64,000 nt of DNA, from the NCBI GenBank assembly GCA_002163005.1, contig MAAF01000040.1, positions 1-64,000 of the forward strand. The letters are read 5' to 3'. A program made the position numbers and the translations under genes. The notes beneath the pieces are model-generated. The model was not told the origin of the DNA and ran no database searches. It worked only from the letters and a program-made list of their open reading frames with translations. Of this stretch, positions 34,715 through 43,855 are shown in pieces; within the stretch, counting starts at the first letter, position 1, and the number at the start of each line of letters is the position of its first letter. This stretch comes from Colwellia psychrerythraea (lineage in GTDB: Bacteria; Pseudomonadota; Gammaproteobacteria; Enterobacterales; Alteromonadaceae).

Positions 34715-36085
34715 TTAAGAGAACAGGGTATTATGCAATTTCTCAACAACATAATTTGCATCTTCTTCATTCACTAAAAAGCATAAGTTATTAGCACTAG
34801 CACCATGGCAAATCAAACGGATATTAATATCATTAATCGTTTCAAAAATGCTTTGACCAATGCCTTTAGCACACGTTAAACCATTGCCGATAACAGCAAC
34901 TAGCGATAAGCCATGCTCAACACTTACTTCACATAACTGCTCTAATTCTGCAACTACGGCATTAGTAATTAATGATTGCGTTGAACCACTTGGATTATCG
35001 AAGGTTAAGGCAACACTAATTTCACTGGTGGTGATCAAATCAATGCTTAATTCATGTTTTGCTAATACGCCAAAAACTTTCGCTAAGAACCCGCTAGCAT
35101 GTAACATGGCTGGACTTTTTACCGTCACTAACGTTTGCTCACGTCTTAAAGCAATTGAACGGTAGGTTGGATTCGAATCAACTTTTTGCTTAATTTGCGT
35201 GCCGCCCTTTTCTGGCTCTTTACTTGAACCTACAAACACAGGAATATTACGGCGCATTGCAGGAATAAGTGTCGCTGGGTGCAATATTTTAGCGCCAAAG
35301 GTGGCCATTTCAGCCGCTTCGCCAAAGCTGATTTCTTTAATCGCACGCGCTTGGTCAGTAATGCGTGGATCAGTAGTAAAGATACCGACAACATCCGTCC
35401 AAATAGATAAATTATTGCCATTTAATGCTTCAGTAAGTAATGCTGCAGAATAATCAGAGCCACCTCGTCCTAGCGTAGTCGTGTGACCTTGGCTATCTTG
35501 GCCAATAAATCCCTGAGTAACAATCACTTTATCAATCAGTTTTGGGGCGAGCAGTTGCGTGCTTTGTTCACTTAACTGGTTAAGGTCTACTACCGCTTTG
35601 CCATATAAACTATTAGTTTTCATCACTTGTTGTACATTGAAATACTCACCTGGAATATCAACAGACTGCAAAACTTGAGCAAAGATACGTGAGCTGAATT
35701 GCTCACCAAAAGCAAGAATGGCATCACCCGTTCTCGTTGAGTATTGTAATAATTGCGTTAATGCATGTTGTGTAAGCTCATCTAGCAAGCTGTCTATTTC
35801 TTGATTAAGCTGTGCTTCCACATCACTTGATAAGTGCTGAGTAATATTGACTTGAATTGCACGGATACTTTCAACAATATCTTTTTGCTCAATGACAGAA
35901 ACATTTTTCTGGCTTAAGCGAACTAGCAAATTTGTCACACCTGAGCTAGCTGAAACAACCACTAGACGATTGCTGTTATCACTTTTAATAATATTGGCGC
36001 AACGAAGCATGGCTTGGTAATCGGCAACGCTAGTACCGCCGAACTTGGCTACAGTTAAAGATGATGTTGATTGAACTGAATTCAC
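34715..36085 (-). CDS. lysC: Lysine-sensitive aspartokinase III
   Basis: Phosphorylates aspartate, the first step to lysine, threonine and methionine. It has 456 residues (E. coli LysC 449). The kinase domain shows VAKFGGTSVADYQAM (12-26), a TRTGDAILAFGEQFSSRI segment and the ATP-binding TTLGRGGSDYSAALL. Two C-terminal ACT domains (about 310-456), with VKSPAMLHASGFLAKVF and SISVALTF-type strands, bind lysine for feedback control. No homoserine dehydrogenase domain is fused. A lysine riboswitch lies in its leader, so lysine acts at both transcript and enzyme level. Confidence 0.95.
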   Translation of the reverse strand: MNSVQSTSSLTVAKFGGTSVADYQAMLRCANIIKSDNSNRLVVVSASSGVTNLLVRLSQKNVSVIEQKDIVESIRAIQVNITQHLSSDVEAQLNQEIDSLLDELTQHALTQLLQYSTRTGDAILAFGEQFSSRIFAQVLQSVDIPGEYFNVQQVMKTNSLYGKAVVDLNQLSEQSTQLLAPKLIDKVIVTQGFIGQDSQGHTTTLGRGGSDYSAALLTEALNGNNLSIWTDVVGIFTTDPRITDQARAIKEISFGEAAEMATFGAKILHPATLIPAMRRNIPVFVGSSKEPEKGGTQIKQKVDSNPTYRSIALRREQTLVTVKSPAMLHASGFLAKVFGVLAKHELSIDLITTSEISVALTFDNPSGSTQSLITNAVVAELEQLCEVSVEHGLSLVAVIGNGLTCAKGIGQSIFETINDINIRLICHGASANNLCFLVNEEDANYVVEKLHNTLFS

Positions 36086-36235
36086 AAATTTCTCCCATAA
36101 AAATACTAGTTACTTACTGAGCGCTTTACTGAGTAAATTAACTATTGGAAGAGCATGACTGAGTAGGTAGCGAGTGGTGTATTTTGCACGTTTAAAGGGA
36201 TATACAATAAACAGCAAAAAAAACGAAACTTTTTC

Positions 36236-36443
36236 AGCCAGAAGCTCTCCACCTTTTGTTTGATACCTAATATTATTAGGTAATTGTTAACAAATACGTC
36301 AGGTGACAGCCATAAGGATTCAACCTTAGTGACCGAGTATTTAAATCCACCTTTAAATACTCTCGGCGATAACTTCCCTCAAAAACGGTATTTGGAATGT
36401 GGTTCCTCTCGTTTTCTACCTCAGTTTCGCACCTCTTCTGGTA
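36236..36443 (-). ncRNA. Lysine riboswitch (L box) in the lysC leader
   Basis: Read on the minus strand the leader shows the L-box landmarks in order. P1 arm CCAGAAGAGGTGCG starts at 36441; then comes GTTATCGCCGAGAG in P2/P3, then GTCACTAAGGTTGAATCC and TTATGGCTGTCACC of P4/P5, and the closing P1 arm GGTGGAGAGCTTCTGGCTG ends near 36236. The same blocks occur in the E. coli lysC leader (AGAAGAGGCGCG, ATCGCCGAGG, GGGGCTGAATCCCC, GTCACC, CTTCTGG). A T-rich run (36228-36221) follows the P1 arm and may be part of the expression platform; lysC starts 150 nt further on. The 72-codon plus-strand frame here is a by-product. Confidence 0.9.
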
Positions 36444-36803
36444 CATTGTTTTTTAGAGCATTCACCCTAAACCACAATGCGAAATCATTAGACCCGATTT
36501 AACCTGATATTGCAACAGGCTATTAGTCAGTTTTTATAAGTTTTTTGCTATTTTTATTCACTTTGATAGTCATCTTTACAGGTTATTCAATACATATTAT
36601 TTATCTACTTAACATAAGAAGACTTGCTAAATTGTTACCTAATAAAAACATAATCGAGAGCTAAGGCCATATTTTACTCACTTAGGTCTTTGGTTTATTT
36701 ACTGATTAACTTCTGCAAAAGGGGAAATTATTCGGTAAACACTATACAATAACAATGTGTATACAAAACCCGTTTTATTCAAAACTACTTACAGGAATCA
36801 ATA
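36444..36803. other. 360-bp spacer before the BCCT gene
   Basis: No gene seen. It should contain the promoter of the lysC riboswitch transcript (minus) and that of the BCCT gene (plus). I see only weak -10 candidates, for example TATACAAT near 36743 on the plus strand. Confidence 0.4.
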
Positions 36804-38411
36804 ATGAGCAAAAATAAAGAAGATACAGATAAAGATAAAGCGCTTATTGTTGAAAAATCAGTTTATCGATCTGACCACGTAGTTGGTGAGAATAACGTAG
36901 AAATTATGGGTATGGACTTACATAATCCAGTGTTCTTTTTTTCATCCACATTAATCGTTTTGTTTGTCATATTAACCTTAGTCTTTCCTGAGTTAGCAAA
37001 GCAATCCTTCGACGCTTCAAAAAGTTGGTCTATCAATCACTTTGACTGGTTATTTATCGTCAGTGGTAATCTTTTTGTCCTGTTTTGTTTGGCTTTAGTT
37101 GTTTCTCCACTAGGAAAAATTAGACTCGGTGGCACTAAAGCAAAGACAGAGTTTAGCAAGTTATCTTGGTTTTCTATGCTATTTTCTGCGGGGATGGGCA
37201 TAGGTCTAATGTTTTGGAGTGTCGCAGAGCCTGTTGGTTACTTCACCAATTGGTATGGAACGCCTTTAAATACCCTTGAAGGTACTCCCGAAGCGGCTAA
37301 AATGGCAATGGCCGCGACAATGTTTCACTGGGGATTACATCCTTGGGCCATCTATGCTGTTGTAGGTTTGTCTTTAGCTTTCTTCACTTTTAACTGCAAC
37401 ATGCCATTGACCATTAGGTCTTCTTTTTATCCCTTATTAGGCGAGCGAGTTTGGGGATGGCCTGGAAATATCATAGATATTACCGCGGTATTGGCAACCA
37501 TTTTTGGCCTCGCTACTTCTTTAGGATTTGGCGCACAACAGGCCGCTGGCGGTTTAAACTTTTTATTTGATGTCCCTAATACCATAAGCACTCAAATCGC
37601 TATTATTTTTGGTGTCACTGTTGTCGCTATATTTTCAGTAACCCGAGGTTTAGATGGTGGAGTCAAACTGTTAAGTAATATCAATATGTCACTTGCCTTA
37701 GTATTAATGTTATTTGTGATTATTACGGGCTCAACGATGGTGATTATCAATGGTGTTGGGACTACTCTACTTTCCTATGCCGAAAATATTATACCGTTAA
37801 GTAATTGGATTGGACGTGATGATGAAACATTTTACCATGGCTGGACTGTATTTTATTGGGCTTGGTGGGTTTCTTGGTCACCTTTCGTTGGCATGTTCAT
37901 CGCAAGAATTTCGCGTGGTAGAACAGTACGTGAGTTCATCTTAGCGGTATTATTTGTTCCAACTTTACTTACCTCAATATGGATGGCAACTTTTGGCGGC
38001 ATGGGGCTTGATCAAGTACAAAATGGCATAGGTCAATTAGCTAATGGGATTGGTGATAGCTCTTTAGCGTTGTTCCAAATGCTGGAAAACTTGCCTTTAA
38101 GCAATGTTACTTCTTTCTTGGCCGTTGTTTTAGTCTTGGTATTCTTTATTACCTCATCGGATTCTGGATCTTTAGTCATAGACAGTATTACCGCTGGTGG
38201 GAAATTAGATGTACCGATGCCACAAAGAGTTTTCTGGGCTTCTATGGAAGGGGTTATTGCTGCTGCATTGTTATTTGGTGGAGGCAAAGATGCGTTGGGT
38301 GCCTTACAAGCTGCAGCCATAACGGTAGGTCTACCTTTTACCATACTCTTAATTGTTATGTGTTTTGGTTTGTTCTTAGGATTAAAAAGAGAATATAGAA
38401 AACTCAGCTAA
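36804..38411 (+). CDS. BCCT-family betaine/choline/carnitine transporter
   Basis: A 535-residue inner-membrane transporter with about 12 hydrophobic segments and a charged N-terminal tail of some 50 residues (SKNKEDTDKDK). The family signature is intact: the tryptophan-rich GWTVFYWAWWVSWSPFVGMF followed by RISRGRTVREFI, as is GAGMGIGLMFWSVAEP-type sequence in TM3 (SAGMGIGLMFWSVAEPVGYF). GMGIG is the glycine-rich stretch found in sodium-coupled members such as BetP. It probably imports betaine or a related quaternary amine for osmoprotection or as nutrient; the substrate is not determined. It is monocistronic. Confidence 0.92.
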   Translation: MSKNKEDTDKDKALIVEKSVYRSDHVVGENNVEIMGMDLHNPVFFFSSTLIVLFVILTLVFPELAKQSFDASKSWSINHFDWLFIVSGNLFVLFCLALVVSPLGKIRLGGTKAKTEFSKLSWFSMLFSAGMGIGLMFWSVAEPVGYFTNWYGTPLNTLEGTPEAAKMAMAATMFHWGLHPWAIYAVVGLSLAFFTFNCNMPLTIRSSFYPLLGERVWGWPGNIIDITAVLATIFGLATSLGFGAQQAAGGLNFLFDVPNTISTQIAIIFGVTVVAIFSVTRGLDGGVKLLSNINMSLALVLMLFVIITGSTMVIINGVGTTLLSYAENIIPLSNWIGRDDETFYHGWTVFYWAWWVSWSPFVGMFIARISRGRTVREFILAVLFVPTLLTSIWMATFGGMGLDQVQNGIGQLANGIGDSSLALFQMLENLPLSNVTSFLAVVLVLVFFITSSDSGSLVIDSITAGGKLDVPMPQRVFWASMEGVIAAALLFGGGKDALGALQAAAITVGLPFTILLIVMCFGLFLGLKREYRKLS

Positions 38412-38517
38412 CAAAACTCAGTTTTCTACCAATAAAATTTAATATAGCTAAGCAGCCTAGTGTAATACTTGATATAGTGAATAAATGTCAATGCCCTAGG
38501 TAACTTAGCTGAATCAT

Positions 38518-39282
38518 ATGGATTTATTTCTTCTTAAAAAGATCATTACAGTACTGATTATGCCCATCAATATTGTGCTGATATTACTTATTTTTGCCCT
38601 CATTTTTCATCGTAAAAAGCCTAAACAAAGTATTAAGAGCTTAGCAACAGCTACCGCCATTTTACTTATCAGCGCCTTCGCACCTTTTTCAGATACGGTT
38701 ATGACTGCCATTGAAAATGATTACCCGCCGTATGTTAAAACAAACGTGTCTGTCGATTACATTGTGGTATTAGGTTGTCGTCATAATACCAATGTTGAGT
38801 TACCAGTTACCAGTCAGTTGGCTAGTTGTTCATTACAGCGTATGGTTGAAGCCTTACGTATATATCAGTTACATCCAGAAGCGAGAATAATCACCTCAGG
38901 TTATGGTGGACATAACCCTGTATCTAATGCGGAAACGGTTAAGCGATCACTGGTACTTTTAGGCGTTCCTGCGCAAAAAATTATAACTGAAAACTTTCCA
39001 AAAGATACCGAAGAAGAAGCACAACTCATTGCGCCACGAGTACAAGGTACCCAAGTAATACTGGTGACAAATGCCGACCATATGCCCCGCTCTATTAATT
39101 ACTTCCAGGCAGAAGGAATATATCCTATTGCTGCACCGACAGGTTATTGGGTAAAAAATCCAGACAGTAGCAAAAATTGGGCTCATTATATGCCTAATAG
39201 TAAGAAATTAGAGCAAAGCACTACTGCCTGGTATGAGAGTTTAGGGCTGATAGTACAGTGGTTTAAATCACTCTTTAGCTGA
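38518..39282 (+). CDS. elyC: ElyC/YdcF-family (DUF218) envelope biogenesis protein
   Basis: A 254-residue inner-membrane protein; E. coli ElyC has 259. Two N-terminal hydrophobic segments (IITVLIMPINIVLILLIFAL and ATAILLISAFAPF) precede a periplasmic or cytoplasmic DUF218 domain with DYIVVLGCRHNT, ITSGYGGHNPVSNAE, FPKDTEEEAQLIAP and VTNADHMPRSINYF. ElyC affects peptidoglycan and undecaprenyl-phosphate metabolism in E. coli, mainly at low temperature. It follows the BCCT gene by about 106 bp on the same strand. The family is clear; the precise activity is not established. Confidence 0.85.
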   Translation: MDLFLLKKIITVLIMPINIVLILLIFALIFHRKKPKQSIKSLATATAILLISAFAPFSDTVMTAIENDYPPYVKTNVSVDYIVVLGCRHNTNVELPVTSQLASCSLQRMVEALRIYQLHPEARIITSGYGGHNPVSNAETVKRSLVLLGVPAQKIITENFPKDTEEEAQLIAPRVQGTQVILVTNADHMPRSINYFQAEGIYPIAAPTGYWVKNPDSSKNWAHYMPNSKKLEQSTTAWYESLGLIVQWFKSLFS

Positions 39283-39364
39283 TTTTCTTAGTTTAAATTA
39301 CTTAAATCGATAAAATATATTCAAACAATGAACTAATGTACTTGTCCTGTTTAAAGCTTAAGCT

Positions 39365-40123
39365 TTAAACAGGATTATCAATATCAACAAATATCACTTC
39401 AAGCCCGTGCTTTTGTGCTAAATGTTCCCCTAAGGCTTTTACCCCGTAACGCTCAGTTGCATGATGGCCAGCAGCAAAAAAATGTATGTCCATTTCATGG
39501 GCTATATGAGTCGTTTGCTCTGAGACTTCGCCCGTTAAAAAGGCATCTATGCCCTGCTCTGCAGCAAGTTCAATATAACCTTGACCACCGCCAGAGCACC
39601 AAGCAATAGTTTTTATAGGCTTATTACTCGGCGCTGCGATATGTAAACATTCTCGTTCAAGTGTGTTATTAATTAACTGAGTCAATTCTTCAGCACTACA
39701 CGATTGCTTAAAACGACCTTGCATTGCAACACTTACTGGATTGCCAACTTCTAGCGGCTCTACATCGACAATATTAAATAATTTAGCTAACTGTGCGTTG
39801 TTACCCAGTGTAGGGTGAATGTCTAAAGGTAAGTGATAAGCAAATAAATTAATGTCGTTTATCAATAGTGCCTTGATTCGGTCATGTTTCATGCCACGAA
39901 TAACGTAAGATTCATTTTTCCAAAAGTAGCCATGATGTACCAGTATTGCATCCGCTTTATCTGCTATTGCTCTATCAATTAAGGCTTTAGAAGCAGTGAC
40001 TCCTGTGATCACTTTACTAATGTGCTTACTGCCTTGAATTTGTAGACCATTTGGGGTGAAATCTTTTATTTGTTGTGGCTTTAACAGCTCAGTTAAATAG
40101 TGTTCTAGTTCATTACTTTTCAT
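39365..40123 (-). CDS. Nif3-like dinuclear metal centre protein (YbgI family)
   Basis: A 252-residue cytoplasmic protein of the Nif3/YbgI family, E. coli YbgI being 247 residues. Metal ligands are seen in LVHHGYFWKNES (HH), AYHLPLDIHPTLGNN (H, D) and AAGHHATERYGVKAL (H, E). Members are proposed GTP cyclohydrolase-like or metal-dependent hydrolases; the physiological reaction is not settled. It lies convergent to elyC and 67 bp downstream of the yafS-type gene. Confidence 0.88.
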   Translation of the reverse strand: MKSNELEHYLTELLKPQQIKDFTPNGLQIQGSKHISKVITGVTASKALIDRAIADKADAILVHHGYFWKNESYVIRGMKHDRIKALLINDINLFAYHLPLDIHPTLGNNAQLAKLFNIVDVEPLEVGNPVSVAMQGRFKQSCSAEELTQLINNTLERECLHIAAPSNKPIKTIAWCSGGGQGYIELAAEQGIDAFLTGEVSEQTTHIAHEMDIHFFAAGHHATERYGVKALGEHLAQKHGLEVIFVDIDNPV

Positions 40124-40190
40124 GGTTGGGTTACTTTTTAATAATAAGTTTAAATTTTTAGAGCACTGAAATTATCTTCCTTGAGATTAA

Positions 40191-40964
40191 TTATCTCTTC
40201 TGATGCCCTTTTTTGCTGCCAGTTAACCCTCGATGTGTACTCAGCGTGGGAATTTTTACAGGACGAAATCCAGATCGAATCTGCCATTTAGGTTTAATGG
40301 GGGTTAACGGTAATACTCTTTTTTTTGCGACAATCACATAAACAGACCCTAAGGCAGGTAAGTAGTTTTTCGCCATCTTGTGCCATCTTTGTTCTAAACT
40401 GTCGGTACTTACCTTACCCGTTAAACTGCTATGTAAACAACGTTGATCTGCTAAAATTTCAAAACCCATTAAATGCAGCCAATCTTTAATTCTCATTGGT
40501 GAGAAAAAGTGTTCATTCCAAGGTATTTTACTTCGTCTATAGGGTAATAAACGATTTAAACCAACAAGGCTTAGCGGATTAAAACCAGTTAAAACTAAGT
40601 AACCATTCGGGATCAAAACTCTATTAGCTTCACGCACCACATGGTGAGGATCAAGAGAGAACTCCAATGCATGACTTAATAAACAAACATCGACACTATG
40701 TTCTTGCAAAGGTAAATCATCAATATCTCCAACCACATTAACTGAGTTATTTCTACTGCAAATGCTTACTTGATGGTTGATGGTGCAGTCCGGTATTTCT
40801 ATTTCACTACTTAATGCGCCAAGTTTTATTAAATGATAACCAAAAAATTTTTGCCACCAAGGAGCAAGCTCTTGCTCTATTGCCTTCTTAATTACCTCTC
40901 CATTAGGCAATGCCTGCCACGAGTTAGGGTAATGGGGTTGTCGAAAAGCTAACGCTGGTTTCAT
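40191..40964 (-). CDS. yafS: SAM-dependent methyltransferase, YafS-like
   Basis: A 257-residue class I methyltransferase. The SAM-binding region includes NVVGDIDDLPLQEHSVDVCLLSHALEF-type sequence (aspartate after strand 2 and the HALEF helix), then REANRVLIPNGYLVLTGFNP as the motif III strand. Substrate unknown. It is divergent from gloB with mltD following, the same neighbourhood as yafS-gloB-mltD in E. coli, which supports orthology. Confidence 0.82.
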   Translation of the reverse strand: MKPALAFRQPHYPNSWQALPNGEVIKKAIEQELAPWWQKFFGYHLIKLGALSSEIEIPDCTINHQVSICSRNNSVNVVGDIDDLPLQEHSVDVCLLSHALEFSLDPHHVVREANRVLIPNGYLVLTGFNPLSLVGLNRLLPYRRSKIPWNEHFFSPMRIKDWLHLMGFEILADQRCLHSSLTGKVSTDSLEQRWHKMAKNYLPALGSVYVIVAKKRVLPLTPIKPKWQIRSGFRPVKIPTLSTHRGLTGSKKGHQKR

Positions 40965-41042
40965 AGAGTCTTCTTTTAGGCGTATAATGAAGTTAAGTAT
41001 ATTCTTATCTAAGTATATAACGAACTACAGGTAAAATCTCAT

Positions 41043-41840
41043 ATGACTAACTCTCAGCAAATTGTTACTGCAATTAAAGCATTTAATGATAATTACATTT
41101 GGGCAATTTCAGGTCAAAGTAATAATAAAATTGCACTTGTCGACCCAGGAGATGCCTTAGTATGTATAGATTATATGCGCAAAAATAATTTGGTTTTATC
41201 TGCCATTTTGATCACCCACCATCATAAAGATCATGTCGGCGGTATTGAAAAACTCCTTGAATATGCCAAAGATAAAGCGTGGCCTTTAACTGTTTATGGT
41301 CCGGCTACTGAAAGTATTGCTCAACTCGATATTACACTTAAAGAAGATGATACCGTTAGCTTACCAGAGCTTAATTGCCAATTTAATGTGCTCGACTTAC
41401 CTGGTCACACTAAGGGTCACATTGCTTATCATAATGAAAAAATGGTTTTTTGTGGCGACACTTTATTCTCAGGTGGTTGTGGTCGCTTGTTTGAAGGCAC
41501 TCCTCAGCAAATGCATCATTCTCTATCTAAACTAGCAAAGTTAGCCGCTGATACGTTAATCTATTGTGCCCATGAATATACCCAAGCGAACTTAGCCTTT
41601 GCTTTAGCGGTTGAACCTAATAACACTGACCTGCATAACTATGCAGAGCAAGTAAATATAAAACGTCAACAAAACCAAGCAACTATTCCAAGTAATATAG
41701 CTCAAGAGCTGCGGATAAATCCTTTTCTCCGTTGCCATGAACACTCTATTAAACTTGCCGCCAGAAATCATAGTAAGCAAAAACAAAGTAGTAACGATGA
41801 GGTTTTTTCGGTGATTAGGGCTTGGAAAGATAACTTTTAA
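41043..41840 (+). CDS. gloB: Hydroxyacylglutathione hydrolase (glyoxalase II)
   Basis: Hydrolyses S-D-lactoylglutathione to D-lactate and glutathione, the second step of methylglyoxal detoxification. It has 265 residues (E. coli 251). Metallo-beta-lactamase motifs are complete: THHHKDHVGG (metal binding HxHxDH), LPGHTKGHIAY, FCGDTLFSGGCGRLFEG and YCAHEYTQANLAFA. The C-terminal segment (NPFLRCHEHSIKLAA) forms the substrate-binding helix. It diverges from yafS with a spacer of 78 bp, and mltD follows on the same strand. Confidence 0.95.
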   Translation: MTNSQQIVTAIKAFNDNYIWAISGQSNNKIALVDPGDALVCIDYMRKNNLVLSAILITHHHKDHVGGIEKLLEYAKDKAWPLTVYGPATESIAQLDITLKEDDTVSLPELNCQFNVLDLPGHTKGHIAYHNEKMVFCGDTLFSGGCGRLFEGTPQQMHHSLSKLAKLAADTLIYCAHEYTQANLAFALAVEPNNTDLHNYAEQVNIKRQQNQATIPSNIAQELRINPFLRCHEHSIKLAARNHSKQKQSSNDEVFSVIRAWKDNF

Positions 41841-41947
41841 ACCTTGAATTTATAAGGCTTAGATGGGCATTATGATTATTATTAGGGCCTCCAAATGGAT
41901 ATAAGTTGTTATAAAAGTAGTAGAAATTATCCTGAGCATACTCCCTA

Positions 41948-42001
41948 GGATGATTATTCTCTTGTATCAATATATTGCTTCTAAGCCGCTAAATTATTGC
42001 T
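41948..42001. mobile_element. Relic of the MITE-like element family
   Basis: GGATGATTATTCTCTTGTAT and CTTCTAAGCCGCTAAATTAT match the right part of copy 1 (about 23880-23935; ATTCTCTTCAATCAATGCC, CTCTAAGCCTTTAAATTCT) with several differences. Terminal repeats are not recognisable, so this is a degraded fragment. Confidence 0.45.
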
Positions 42002-42087
42002 AACTAGCCAATAAATTAGTCCGATTGGTGTTAAATATGCTAATCTGCTCAATTATTTTAATTCCCGCTGATTTTAACTGGTTATTC

Positions 42088-43746
42088 ATGAAGTATTTAT
42101 TATTACCCGTTGTAGTTCTTTTAGCTGGCTGTCAAAGCCTATCCCAAAATGATGATAAAACCGTTGCTGACAATTCAGCTGCGCAAGTTGACACTGCACA
42201 TCCCGTTGAAATTAATCAAGCGCTCTTAGCAGATGAGAGCATTGACGTTATCCATCCGGTTGCTGATGTTGATTTCTCATTAAATAATACCTTAAAAGAT
42301 CAGAAAACCATTGATGAGAATAATATTTGGCCGCGTATTCGCAGCCAATTAACATTTGACATTCCAAATCAAAAACGTCTCGTCTCGCAGAGAAATTGGT
42401 ATGTAAAACATCCTAGTTACCTAAAACGTGTTGCTAAACGGTCAGAGCCTTTCCTTTATTACATCGTTGAAGAGTTAGAAAAAAATGACATGCCCATCGA
42501 ACTGGCCTTCTTACCTATAGTAGAAAGTGCTTTTGACCCATTTGCTTATTCACATGGCCGTGCTTCAGGTATGTGGCAGTTTGTACCTGGTACAGGTGAA
42601 CGCTTTGGTATGAAGCAAAATTGGTGGTATGACGGCAGACGCGATGTCGTTGCTTCAACACAAGGCGCTATTAAATACCTAAAATATTTGCACAAGTTTT
42701 TTGATGGCGATTGGATGCTCGCATTAGCTGCATATAACTCTGGTGAAGGTCGCGTTAGAAATGCAGTAAGAAAGAATAAACGTCTAGGTAAAGCCACTGA
42801 TTTTTGGTCGCTTGATTTACCAAAAGAAACCCGCGCTTATGTACCAAAGTTATTAGCCTTAGCAGATATTGTAAAACGCCCAGAAGATTTTAATTTATCA
42901 CTCTACTCCATCGATAATAAAAGTGTTTTGAGTCAAGTAGATATTAAATCACAGCTCGATTTAGCCAAGGCAGCAACATTAGCAGGCTTATCGTTAGCGG
43001 AGTTACAGCGTTTAAATCCTGGTTTTAATCGCTGGGCGACGGATCCAGACGGACCTCACCGTTTATTATTACCTTCTCATACCGTAGAAAAATTTGAGCT
43101 AGGCCTAAATAAACTGAGTAAAAAGGATAGATTAGCTTGGCAGCGCTATAAAATTAAAAGCGGTGACAACTTAGGCCTTATTGCAAAGAAATTTAGTACC
43201 CGGGTTGATTTGATACAACAAGTCAATAACATTAAAGGTAATCAGATACGCGCAGGAAAACATTTGCTTATTCCTGTTGCAGCTAAGTCATTAGACAGTT
43301 ATGTTTTCTCACAAGAACAACGTATTGCTAAAAAACAAAATAAACCACAAAAAGGCCATAAAATCGTTCACACCGTTAAATCAGGTGATAATTTATGGGA
43401 CATAGGACGTAAATATAAAGTAAATAACAAAAGTATCGCTAAATGGAATGGTTTTGCGCCAAGGGACACTTTAAAACTTGGTCAAAAGTTAGTGATTTGG
43501 CAAAAAAGTGGTAACACTGCAAATAAATCGAATTATGCCAACAGCAAGACGGGTAATCGTGTCGAAAATGCCATAATGCGAAATATTACTTATAAAGTTC
43601 GCCGTGGAGACTCTTTTTCTCGCATAGCTGATAAGTTTAATGTCCGTATTGGTGATATTGAACGCTGGAACAACCTTGATAGAAATAAATACTTGCAACC
43701 GGGTCAGCGATTAAAACTTTCTGTTGATGTAACTAATAATATTTAA
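42088..43746 (+). CDS. mltD: Membrane-bound lytic murein transglycosylase D
   Basis: A 552-residue lipoprotein that cleaves peptidoglycan glycan strands. From the ATG at 42088 it begins MKYLLLPVVVLLAGCQS, a lipoprotein signal with lipobox Cys15; the upstream TTG-initiated extension lacks sense. The SLT domain has the catalytic Glu in PIVESAFDPFAYSHGRASG, followed by GMWQFVPGTG, WYDGRRDV and AYNSGEGRV. Three LysM modules follow (IKSGDNLGLIAKKF, VKSGDNLWDIGRKY, VRRGDSFSRIADKF), each about 45 residues. Order of domains, length and the neighbour gloB match E. coli MltD, which has two to three LysM repeats. Confidence 0.95.
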   Translation: MKYLLLPVVVLLAGCQSLSQNDDKTVADNSAAQVDTAHPVEINQALLADESIDVIHPVADVDFSLNNTLKDQKTIDENNIWPRIRSQLTFDIPNQKRLVSQRNWYVKHPSYLKRVAKRSEPFLYYIVEELEKNDMPIELAFLPIVESAFDPFAYSHGRASGMWQFVPGTGERFGMKQNWWYDGRRDVVASTQGAIKYLKYLHKFFDGDWMLALAAYNSGEGRVRNAVRKNKRLGKATDFWSLDLPKETRAYVPKLLALADIVKRPEDFNLSLYSIDNKSVLSQVDIKSQLDLAKAATLAGLSLAELQRLNPGFNRWATDPDGPHRLLLPSHTVEKFELGLNKLSKKDRLAWQRYKIKSGDNLGLIAKKFSTRVDLIQQVNNIKGNQIRAGKHLLIPVAAKSLDSYVFSQEQRIAKKQNKPQKGHKIVHTVKSGDNLWDIGRKYKVNNKSIAKWNGFAPRDTLKLGQKLVIWQKSGNTANKSNYANSKTGNRVENAIMRNITYKVRRGDSFSRIADKFNVRIGDIERWNNLDRNKYLQPGQRLKLSVDVTNNI

Positions 43747-43796
43747 CATTTATTTCTTACTTATTGTTTTAATATAGCAACTTAAATCATTTACAA

Positions 43797-43822
43797 AAAA
43801 GCGAGCATTAATGCTCGCTTTT
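43797..43822. terminator. Bidirectional terminator after mltD
   Basis: AAAAGCGAGCATTAATGCTC followed by GCTTTT is a perfect palindrome with A and T tails between converging genes. Confidence 0.88.
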
Positions 43823-43855
43823 ATTATCTTTTTATCTGCTAGAGATAAGCAATAA

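Noticed and set aside
36284-36502. 72-codon plus-strand open frame upstream of the BCCT gene
   Set aside because: It is antisense to the lysine riboswitch, whose conserved blocks explain the sequence.
42025-42087. TTG-initiated extension of mltD
   Set aside because: The ATG at 42088 begins a textbook lipoprotein signal peptide, which an extension would bury.
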